64,000 nucleotides of DNA from BMS3ABIN04 sp964553325 (GTDB taxonomy: Bacteria; Bacteroidota; Ignavibacteria; Ignavibacteriales; Melioribacteraceae): NCBI GenBank assembly GCA_964553325.1, contig CAZKKI010000071.1, positions 1 through 64,000 on the forward strand, written 5' to 3'. The notes below the pieces were generated by a model. It was not told where the DNA came from. It was given only the letters and a program-made list of their open reading frames with translations, and did not search any database. The position numbers and the translations under genes were made by a program. Position 1 is the first letter of the stretch; the number at the start of each line of letters is the position of its first letter. Positions 18,271 through 25,426 of this stretch are shown one piece after another.

Positions 18271-18300
18271 AAAAAGCCGGCATAAGCCGGCTTTTCTTTT
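18271..18300. terminator. Bidirectional terminator
   Basis: AAAAGCCGGC and GCCGGCTTTT around ATAA, with a T-rich tail. It lies between converging genes (17174 plus, 18324 minus) and can serve both strands. Confidence 0.9.
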
Positions 18301-18323
18301 TATAAATATGTTAGCGCAATTAA

Positions 18324-18839
18324 CTAATCGTCGTCGTCTTTTTCATTCTCATGCTCCTCTTCAACTTCGTTGTTTTTTTCAATCTGCGTCCCCGCTTTGT
18401 TTGCTCTAATTTCCGAATGACGAATTTGTCCGCCCAAATTACCTAATTGCGCAAATATTCCGAACGTAACGATCGAAAAAAGCAGTGTTGATATCAGAAC
18501 GGTATTTTTAATTGATAGGTTTTTCTTAATTGCTACAAGTCCCAACAAGGAAAGCAATCCCAATGCTTCCATAAACCAGATAGCAACTTCTGCTAACTCT
18601 TCGTGATTTTCGATAATTGTTTCCGAAACACCGGCTAAATGTTCAACTGTTTCTTCGGCTCCTTCACCGCTTAAAAATACGGGTATCGTTACTAACGCCA
18701 TCAAAACTAATATTACGAGCGATGTTTTTTGAAGTACTTCGTTTTTTTTATATAAACCGATTGCTAAAATTATCAATCCGAACAAAATACCGACGATTGG
18801 GAAATGAACCAAAACTAAATGAATGTGTACTGCGTCCAT
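18324..18839 (-). CDS. DUF2231-like membrane protein
   Basis: 171 residues with four membrane segments. The N-terminal motif AVHIHLVLVHFPIVGILFG is the H-P/x-x-x-HFP signature of DUF2231 proteins, and FLSGEGAEE follows the second helix. The C-terminal tail is acidic and ends in four Asp, which may sit in the periplasm and bind cations. DUF2231 proteins have been linked to cytochrome or metal handling without a proven activity. Together with the next minus-strand gene upstream (18882) it forms a two-gene unit with a 42-base gap. Confidence 0.75.
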   Translation of the reverse strand: MDAVHIHLVLVHFPIVGILFGLIILAIGLYKKNEVLQKTSLVILVLMALVTIPVFLSGEGAEETVEHLAGVSETIIENHEELAEVAIWFMEALGLLSLLGLVAIKKNLSIKNTVLISTLLFSIVTFGIFAQLGNLGGQIRHSEIRANKAGTQIEKNNEVEEEHENEKDDDD

Positions 18840-18881
18840 AAACTCTCCTTTTTTTGTTTTACAATTACCTTTTGATTATTC

Positions 18882-19256
18882 TTAAGATAACCGTAAAAAA
18901 GGAGGCGCTCTTTTTTTTCTGTCCTTTCCTTTATAAAAGTTAAAAATTTCCGGATGTACATTGAGTTTAAACAGATTAAATTTTAGCGATACATCGTTTC
19001 CCGATTTACCAATTGCCGAAGTTATTGATGTTCTTTTAATCTGTTCGTAAATTCGTCTGTAAAATTGTGGGGAAAGTTCTAAGTTTTTTAATAAATCGGT
19101 ATGGAAAGCAAGACCTAAATAATCAATAGGATTTCCTGCTTTTTTATGAAGTTTTATATGTTCCGAAATTGTCATTTCCTCATGATGTTTATGAGGAATG
19201 ACGGTGTGCAGAATTATAAAAGCGGTTATTATCGATATTAATGAAATTTTCTTCAT
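18882..19256 (-). CDS. Small secreted His-rich protein, unknown
   Basis: 124 residues with an N-terminal signal segment (LISIITAFIILHTVIP) followed by a His cluster HKHHEE and a further HIKLHKK. The C-terminal half is basic and has no membrane segment. The arrangement resembles small periplasmic proteins that accompany metal efflux genes, but no efflux pump is nearby. It comes first in the operon with the DUF2231-like gene. No family recognised; metal binding is an inference from the histidines. Confidence 0.65.
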   Translation of the reverse strand: MKKISLISIITAFIILHTVIPHKHHEEMTISEHIKLHKKAGNPIDYLGLAFHTDLLKNLELSPQFYRRIYEQIKRTSITSAIGKSGNDVSLKFNLFKLNVHPEIFNFYKGKDRKKRAPPFLRLS

Positions 19257-19394
19257 ACTTTTTCCCTTCGTAAAAAAATACTAAATATCCTTTTTAAGTA
19301 CAAGTTACTGCTAAAAATTAATATTGTATGATTATAGCGTATAACACAAGGATAAATTAAAAGTAACAATGAAACAAGAATCACCCAAAATTGT

Positions 19395-19402
19395 TACCTT
19401 TG
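19395..19402 (+). promoter_or_regulatory. Bacteroidetes-type -7 element TACCTTTG
   Basis: Fits the TAnnTTTG consensus used by Bacteroidetes sigma factors. It lies about 70 bases before the U32 gene, in a divergent intergenic region. The TTAC/GTAA flanks also make a tiny palindrome. No clear -33 TTTG was found. Confidence 0.35.
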
Positions 19403-19471
19403 TAACCCGAAATCATCTTATATTTAATTAATAAGATTATTTATCATAAAATAATTTGCAAAAAGTTTAAA

Positions 19472-20725
19472 GTGAAACGGAACATAAATGAAATGGAAGT
19501 AATGGCGCCGGTTGGTTCATACGAATCGTTAAGTGCCGCGATTAAAGCCGGAGCCGATTCGGTTTATTTCGGAATAGAGCAATTGAATATGCGTGCACGT
19601 TCCTCTATAAATTTTTCTCTCGATGATCTACAACGCATTTCCGATATATGTAAAGAGAGTAATATAAAATCGTATATCACCCTTAATACGGTAATGTACG
19701 ATCACGATTTACATTTAATGCGAACAATTGTGGATAAAGCAAAAGAATGCGGCATTTCGGCGGTTATAGCTTCGGACCACGCCGTTATGAATTATGCAAG
19801 AAAAATTGGAATGCCTTTGCATATTTCCACTCAAGCGAATGTTAGCAACATTGAAACGGTTGAGTTTTATTCGAACTTTGCTGAAGTAATGGTTCTTGCG
19901 CGGGAATTAAGTTTGATGCAAGTTAAAGCCATAACAAAGGAAATAAAGCGTAGAAATATAACCGGACCTAACGGAAAGCTTGTGAGAATAGAGGTTTTTG
20001 CGCACGGAGCGCTTTGCATGGCTATTTCCGGTAAATGTTATTTGAGTCTGCACAACCATTATTCGTCCGCTAACAGAGGCGCATGTGCGCAAGATTGCCG
20101 AAAGCAATATATCGTTACGGAAAAAGAAGAAGGTATAGAATTGTTAATAGACAACGAATACATAATGAGTGCCAAAGATTTATGTACAATCGATTTCCTC
20201 GATAAAATTGCCGATGCCGGAATTCAAATAATCAAAATTGAGGGAAGAGGACGTTCGGCCGACTATGTTTACACAACAACAAAATGTTACCGTGAAGCTG
20301 TGGATTCATTAACCGAAGGAACCTACACGCTGGAAAAAATTGAACACTGGAAAAAAGAACTTGCAACCGTTTATAACAGAGGATTTTGGGACGGATATTA
20401 TCTCGGCAGAAAAATGGGCGAGTGGAGCGATACATACGGTTCAAAAGCTACTAAAAGAAAAGTGTTTATAGGTAAAGGTGTAAATTATTTCAAAAAAATT
20501 AAAGTAGCCGAATTTAAACTTGAAACTAAATACTTGCGTGTTGGAGACGAAATTTTAATTACAGGTCCGACTACCGGCGTAATAAAAACCAGAGTGAAAG
20601 AATTACGACTTGAAGATAAACCGGTTGAACAAGTAAACAAAGGCGATAATTTTTCTATGCCTTTGGATGAAGTAATTCGCCCTTCCGATAAATTGTACCG
20701 AATGGAAGACGCTGTTAATGTTTAA
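19472..20725 (+). CDS. U32-family protein (TrhP/RlhA/UbiU-type hydroxylase)
   Basis: 417 residues. Opens MEVMAPVGSYESLSAAIKAG and ADSVYFGIEQLNMRA, and has the family core SLHNHYSSANRGACAQDCRK. Cys182, Cys189, Cys205 and Cys209 are near the positions that bind a [4Fe-4S] cluster in UbiU/UbiV. Proteins of this family are listed as peptidases, but TrhP and RlhA install hydroxyl groups on tRNA uridine and 23S rRNA cytidine, and UbiUV hydroxylates ubiquinone precursors without oxygen. The start is GTG at 19472 or ATG at 19493. It overlaps the ferredoxin gene by 8 bases, which favours an Fe-S redox role. The exact substrate is undecided. Confidence 0.85.
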   Translation: MKRNINEMEVMAPVGSYESLSAAIKAGADSVYFGIEQLNMRARSSINFSLDDLQRISDICKESNIKSYITLNTVMYDHDLHLMRTIVDKAKECGISAVIASDHAVMNYARKIGMPLHISTQANVSNIETVEFYSNFAEVMVLARELSLMQVKAITKEIKRRNITGPNGKLVRIEVFAHGALCMAISGKCYLSLHNHYSSANRGACAQDCRKQYIVTEKEEGIELLIDNEYIMSAKDLCTIDFLDKIADAGIQIIKIEGRGRSADYVYTTTKCYREAVDSLTEGTYTLEKIEHWKKELATVYNRGFWDGYYLGRKMGEWSDTYGSKATKRKVFIGKGVNYFKKIKVAEFKLETKYLRVGDEILITGPTTGVIKTRVKELRLEDKPVEQVNKGDNFSMPLDEVIRPSDKLYRMEDAVNV

Positions 20726-20948
20726 GATAATACACTACAGAAAAAAATGCATCGGTTGTAACGCATGTGTTGAAGTGGCTCCGTTTCGTTGGCGAATGTC
20801 GAAAAAAGACGGTAAAAGCGTATTACTTGAAAGCAAAGAGAAAAAGGAATTTCATATCGCTTGGGTTAGCGATGATGAACTTGAAGAAAATAAAATTGCC
20901 GCGCAAAATTGCCCCGTGAATATTATTAAAATAGAAGAAAAAAAATAA
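20718..20948 (+). CDS. Ferredoxin, single [4Fe-4S] cluster
   Basis: 76 residues with CIGCNACVEVAP near the N-terminus and a fourth cysteine in NCPVNIIKI, the spacing of a monocluster ferredoxin of the Pyrococcus/Desulfovibrio type. It starts inside the U32 gene (8-base overlap), so the two are made together. It is most likely the electron donor for the U32 hydroxylase encoded just upstream. The middle is rich in Lys and Glu. No second cluster motif is present. Confidence 0.9.
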   Translation: MFKIIHYRKKCIGCNACVEVAPFRWRMSKKDGKSVLLESKEKKEFHIAWVSDDELEENKIAAQNCPVNIIKIEEKK

Positions 20949-21062
20949 TTTCCGGTTCGTTATTTCCCTCTTTCGTCTTATTTCGGAATAAGTAGTTAGC
21001 TTATTATTTCGATATTCGTTAAATTTACCGTTCATCGGAAACACAGTAATCGGAGAAAAAAT

Positions 21063-21866
21063 TTGATTAATTGGGATGTTAGTCCGGAATTATTTTCAAT
21101 CGGACCTATCACTGTTCGCTGGTATGGATTACTTTTTGCCTCGGCTTTTTTGGTCGGCTTTCAAATAATGACTAAAATTTTCAAGCAAGAGAAAAAAAAT
21201 CTCGATGACCTTAACGATTTGGTTTGGTATATGATTTTGGGAACGGTAATCGGTGCGAGACTGGGACATTGTTTGTTCTACAATCCTTCCTATTATCTCT
21301 CGCATCCTTTGGAAATTTTAATGGTGTGGAAAGGCGGCTTGGCAAGTCACGGCGCCGCAATAGGAATTTTAATTGCTATTTACCTGTATTCGAAAAAGAA
21401 AAAAGACCAGCCGTTTCTTTGGGTTATGGATAGAATCGTAATAACGGTGGCTTTAGGCGGTTCGTTTATCAGATTGGGAAATTTATTCAATTCGGAGATA
21501 ATCGGCAAACCGACCAATTTACCTTGGGGATTCAAATTTGTACGCGCACATATTGCCGACCCGCTAATACCTCGGCATCCCACTCAGTTGTATGAATCTT
21601 TGGCGTATCTCATAACTTTTTTCGTTCTGTACAAAATTTATGATTCGAAAAAAGAAAAGATTGCTCAAGGTTATCTGTTCGGATTGTTTTTAATTCTGGT
21701 GTTCGGTTTCAGGTTTTTCGTCGAATTTTTAAAGGAAAACCAAACCTACTTCGAAGAAGGAATGTTGTTGAACATGGGACAAATACTAAGTATTCCGTTA
21801 ATTATTCTCGGAGTGTATCTGTTAATTAATAGTAAGAAAAAAAACTTACCAAAGGGGAAAAAATGA
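21063..21866 (+). CDS. lgt: Prolipoprotein diacylglyceryl transferase
   Basis: Transfers diacylglycerol from phosphatidylglycerol to the lipobox cysteine of exported prolipoproteins in the inner membrane. 267 residues with seven membrane segments. Visible family motifs are PITVRWYGLLFASAFLVGF, VWKGGLASHGAAIG (with the essential His) and LGNLFNSEIIGKPTNLPWG (the Lgt signature), followed by RHPTQLYESL. The start is TTG at 21063 after GGAGAAAAAAT; no ATG lies nearby. It shares an ATGA overlap with the next gene. Its substrates include the many lipoproteins in this window. Confidence 0.95.
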   Translation: MINWDVSPELFSIGPITVRWYGLLFASAFLVGFQIMTKIFKQEKKNLDDLNDLVWYMILGTVIGARLGHCLFYNPSYYLSHPLEILMVWKGGLASHGAAIGILIAIYLYSKKKKDQPFLWVMDRIVITVALGGSFIRLGNLFNSEIIGKPTNLPWGFKFVRAHIADPLIPRHPTQLYESLAYLITFFVLYKIYDSKKEKIAQGYLFGLFLILVFGFRFFVEFLKENQTYFEEGMLLNMGQILSIPLIILGVYLLINSKKKNLPKGKK

Positions 21867-23023
21867 GAAAACATATAATAACACTGATAATCTTTATAGC
21901 ATTAATTTTAATTTCTTGCGGAAAAGAAAATAAACAACCAGCATATAATCCCGAACTCGATTCGCTGAGATTTACCGGCGAAGTACATTTACGGAATATT
22001 AAACAGCTTACTTTCGGCGGAAATAATGCCGAAGCATATTGGAGTTTTGATAACAAACAATTGATTTTCCAAAGCGACTGGGAAAAAATCAATCCTCAAG
22101 GTTGCGATCAAATTTTTATAATGAATGCGGACGGTTCTCTGTTGCCCGAAGGAAAACGTTACCGTTTGGTTTCAACGGGTAAAGGCAGAACAACTTGTTC
22201 TTACTTTTTGAAAGACGGCAGAATTATTTATGCATCGACTCATGCCGCAAATCCGGATTGCCCGGAAGCTCCGATGTTTGTTAACGGTAGATACGTTTGG
22301 AAAATTTTTCCGACATACGATATTTATATCGCAAATGCAGACGGTTCCGACCCCGAGGTTTTAATCGGTGGCGGAGGTTATGACGCCGAAGCAACGGTTT
22401 CACCCGACGGTAAATACATCGTTTTTACTTCAACCCGTTCGGGCGATTTGGAATTGTGGCGGTATGAAATTGAAACGGGTGAATATTTACAGCTTACATC
22501 CGAATTAGGTTATGACGGCGGCGCTTTTTTCTCAAACGATTCGAAAAAAATAGTTTGGCGCGCAAGCCGACCGAAAGGTGAAGCTGCCGCTCAATATAAA
22601 GAACTTCTTGCCCAAGATCTTGTGGAACCGAAAGCGTTGAATATTTTTATTGCCGATATCGACGGGAAAAACGTAAAACAAGTTACGGATTTACCCGGTG
22701 CTAATTGGGCACCGTTTTTCGTGCCCGGCGACAAAAAAATTATTTTTTCTTCAAATCATCATTCGATGAAGAACGGAGGCAGATTGTTCGATTTGTTTAT
22801 GGTAAACTTGGATGGCTCCGGCTTGGAGCAAATAACTCATAGCGGAACATTCGATGCTTTCCCGATGTTTTCCTTCGACGGTAAAAAATTGGCATTTGCT
22901 TCAAACAGAAGAGTCGACCGTAAAGATAGCAGGGCAACAAATATTTTCGTTGCCGATTGGATTGAAAATCCGGAAGAAGTGGATTTGAATTTCAAGACTT
23001 TACAAACCGGTAGTAAAGACTAA
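21863..23023 (+). CDS. TolB-like WD40/PD40 beta-propeller lipoprotein
   Basis: 386 residues. Lipoprotein signal IALILISC. Propeller repeats of the PD40 type follow: EAYWSFDNKQLIFQSDW, ATVSPDGKYIVFTSTRSGD, GGAFFSNDSKKIVWRAS, WAPFFVPGDKKIIFSSNHH, AFPMFSFDGKKLAFASNR. Each has the S-D-G-K-I-x-F-x-S/A pattern, and IFIMNADGS-type strands lie between them. Such proteins resemble the C-terminal part of TolB and commonly bind partners at the outer membrane. The start codon overlaps the stop of lgt. Confidence 0.82.
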   Translation: MRKHIITLIIFIALILISCGKENKQPAYNPELDSLRFTGEVHLRNIKQLTFGGNNAEAYWSFDNKQLIFQSDWEKINPQGCDQIFIMNADGSLLPEGKRYRLVSTGKGRTTCSYFLKDGRIIYASTHAANPDCPEAPMFVNGRYVWKIFPTYDIYIANADGSDPEVLIGGGGYDAEATVSPDGKYIVFTSTRSGDLELWRYEIETGEYLQLTSELGYDGGAFFSNDSKKIVWRASRPKGEAAAQYKELLAQDLVEPKALNIFIADIDGKNVKQVTDLPGANWAPFFVPGDKKIIFSSNHHSMKNGGRLFDLFMVNLDGSGLEQITHSGTFDAFPMFSFDGKKLAFASNRRVDRKDSRATNIFVADWIENPEEVDLNFKTLQTGSKD

Positions 23024-23449
23024 ATGAACATAAAAGAATTTAAGACCAAATGGATTACAAAAATTAAAGATGAATTAAAAAACTTTCCCGAGGAGTTCTT
23101 AAATTCTGTTGAAACCAAGGAAATGATTTTACCCGGAACTTCATTGATGCCCGGCGCCGAACTGTTCGGGCATTTTGAAATTTTGGATTCCGGCTCTAAT
23201 TTGTTTATTCAGACTGAAAGCAAAGCGAAAATGAAATACATTTTGTACGCCAACAGAAACAAACCCCGCAAAATTAATATTCCCGTTTCGAGTAAAGAAC
23301 TTGATGAAATTGTCAAACGTTATGAAAAATATTTGTACGGATTTTTGAAAGAAATGAAAAAAGATTATGAAAACAACTTTAAGTCGTTAAAAAATTTTAA
23401 TGAAGTTTCCGCGGCAATTTTTAACTCGTTAAACTTACACCTTTTTTAA
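23024..23449 (+). CDS. Hypothetical protein, 141 residues
   Basis: Starts one base after the TolB-like gene ends. Mixed alpha/beta composition: charged N-terminal helix (IKEFKTKWITKIKDELK), a middle segment with LPGTSLMPGAELFGHFEIL, a helical tail rich in Lys and Glu, and no signal peptide. It is followed seven bases later by the rRNA methyltransferase gene, so it is in the same operon. No family recognised. Confidence 0.7.
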   Translation: MNIKEFKTKWITKIKDELKNFPEEFLNSVETKEMILPGTSLMPGAELFGHFEILDSGSNLFIQTESKAKMKYILYANRNKPRKINIPVSSKELDEIVKRYEKYLYGFLKEMKKDYENNFKSLKNFNEVSAAIFNSLNLHLF

Positions 23450-23455
23450 CCTGCA

Positions 23456-24892
23456 TTGGCTGTTTTAAGTGAAAAAATATCGAACTATATTCTGAAAAAT
23501 TTCGGGAAGGAATACCTCCGGAACTATTTGGAATTTATCGATAGCGATATAACATCTTATCTTAGAGTTGCCGATAATGTCGAGCATACCCGTTTAGTAG
23601 AAAATTTAAAGGCTTACGGAATTGAAGTAGAACGGCATGCACAAATTCCATACGCATACGAAATAAAAAAGGGGAAAGATAAAGCGGGTAGAACAATGGA
23701 ATTTACAATCGGGAAATATTATATACAAAGCCTTTCCTCGATGATTCCGCCGTATGTACTAAATCCTTCGGGCGAAGATGTTGTATTGGATTTAAGCGCC
23801 GCACCCGGTTCAAAAACAACGCAGCTATCGCAATTAATGAATAACCGCGGAACACTTGTTGCAAACGATCCGAATCTTAACCGTGTAAAAGCGCTTGCCC
23901 ATAACATCGATAAAATGAATTGTGCTAATGTGGGAATTTTAAAAATCAAGGGAGAGCTTCTAAGCAAATACACCGATGAAGTTTTCGATAAAGCGCTTGT
24001 TGACGCTCCTTGCAGCGCATTGGGAATTTTGCAAAAAAAAGGCGAGGTTAGCGGCTGGTGGAACGAAAAACAAGTTGAAAGAATCGCTTATTTACAAATT
24101 AAACTTCTAATTAGTGCAATTAAAACATTAAAAGTAGGTGGCGAAATTGTTTATTCAACATGTACACTGACATTGGAAGAAAATGAATTGGTAATAAATA
24201 CTATCTTGAAAAAGTATCCCGTCGAATTGGTTGAAATCTCTCTCCCGGTTGAATCGGTGGAAGGATTTACCGAATACGAAGGAATGAAACTGAATCCCGA
24301 AATTTCCAAAACCCGAAGAATTATTCCGTGGCAAGTTAATTCCGAAGGTTTTTTTATAGCGAAATTACGGAAAACGGGCGAAACCGAACCTAAGGAAAAA
24401 TTCAAATTACCGGAGCGGGAATTAAAGTTAATGAATTTCACGGACAAGAAAATAAAAAAATACTTGGAAAATATAAGTTCGCATTTCGGAATTGCCGGAA
24501 ATGTTTTAGGGAATTATAAATATTTGATTAAAAACCGTGATGTGTTTATCGTAAATAGAAACTGGGAGTCGCCGCTTTTAAATTTGATGATAAGAACCGG
24601 TATTCCGTTCGCGTTTATTGATAAAAGGGACAATGCTCAATTACATACGCACGGCGCGCAGTTGCTGAACGGGGAAATCACCGAGAACATAGTTTGGCTT
24701 ACTAGTGCGGAACAACTACAAAATTATTTTTCCGGAAGTTCGTTTTCTGCAAGTGAACTTTCGAACGGACAAAAAGCCGTTAAATTTAAAGACTATATGC
24801 TTGGCGTAGGTGTGGCTAACGAAGGAAAATTAAAAAGTCAGTTCCCGCGCTCCAAACGTACTCACGATGTAATAATTCCCCCGTTTCCCTAA
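23456..24892 (+). CDS. 16S rRNA cytosine-C5 methyltransferase, RsmF/RsmB-like
   Basis: 478 residues, the length of E. coli RsmF. The S-adenosylmethionine site is VVLDLSAAPGSKTTQLSQ and the second motif is VANDPNLNRVKALAHNI. The two cysteines of 5-methylcytosine RNA methyltransferases are present in VDAPCSALGI (product release) and YSTCTLTLEENE (nucleophile). The C-terminal 150 residues look like the PUA-related RNA-binding part of RsmF. Starts with TTG at 23456; no ATG in frame. The stop overlaps the converging hypothetical gene by four bases. Confidence 0.9.
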   Translation: MAVLSEKISNYILKNFGKEYLRNYLEFIDSDITSYLRVADNVEHTRLVENLKAYGIEVERHAQIPYAYEIKKGKDKAGRTMEFTIGKYYIQSLSSMIPPYVLNPSGEDVVLDLSAAPGSKTTQLSQLMNNRGTLVANDPNLNRVKALAHNIDKMNCANVGILKIKGELLSKYTDEVFDKALVDAPCSALGILQKKGEVSGWWNEKQVERIAYLQIKLLISAIKTLKVGGEIVYSTCTLTLEENELVINTILKKYPVELVEISLPVESVEGFTEYEGMKLNPEISKTRRIIPWQVNSEGFFIAKLRKTGETEPKEKFKLPERELKLMNFTDKKIKKYLENISSHFGIAGNVLGNYKYLIKNRDVFIVNRNWESPLLNLMIRTGIPFAFIDKRDNAQLHTHGAQLLNGEITENIVWLTSAEQLQNYFSGSSFSASELSNGQKAVKFKDYMLGVGVANEGKLKSQFPRSKRTHDVIIPPFP

Positions 24893-25260
24893 TTGTTTAC
24901 GTGAGCATTGCTCATTACTTGTTCGCGTAAATACTTCAACAAAGGATTTATTAAACGTTCGCATCGCTTTTTATCGTATGAATTAAATTGCTCTTTTCCG
25001 AATACTTGGGATAAAGATTTTATAGCTTTTGTGATGATATCGACGATATTGTTTTCTTTAATCAACAATTCCAAAGGTAAAAACGAAACCATGTCGAAAG
25101 CCGCAATTTCGGCCAATTCCATTAATTCTTTGTAGCTTAATTTGAACAAGTCGGCGTTTTCGTCCACCATTCCGTTTCTTTTACGGAATTCAAGTTCGTA
25201 TTTCATCCTTTCCGTTAATAAAATTAACGCCGTTGTTTGGGGAATTCTTAAATTAATCAT
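24889..25260 (-). CDS. Hypothetical helical protein, 123 residues
   Basis: Mostly helical sequence without a signal. It opens MINLRIPQTTALILLTERM, with a middle segment DLFKLSYKELMELAEIAAFD and a tail rich in Lys and Arg. A GAGGTGATG ribosome binding region precedes the ATG. Its 3' end overlaps that of the rRNA methyltransferase gene by four bases (convergent). No family recognised. It is probably a real gene, because codon use matches its neighbours and the start is good. Confidence 0.6.
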   Translation of the reverse strand: MINLRIPQTTALILLTERMKYELEFRKRNGMVDENADLFKLSYKELMELAEIAAFDMVSFLPLELLIKENNIVDIITKAIKSLSQVFGKEQFNSYDKKRCERLINPLLKYLREQVMSNAHVNN

Positions 25261-25426
25261 AACTCATCACCTCTTTTGTGCCCTTTGGGGCTTTCCTTTT
25301 GTTTTACAACCGTTAATTAACAGTTTGTTCCACCTTTTAGAATAAAATATTTTTATTTTTTTTGAAAGGTTGAATGTGAAATAAATTTCAATATATTTAT
25401 ACTTTGATATTATTTGAATACTAACA

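Noticed and set aside
25261..25426. Possible promoter before the PAS kinase (TACTTTG, TTATTTG)
   Set aside because: Neither has the right two-base spacing of TAnnTTTG and no ribosome binding site is seen.
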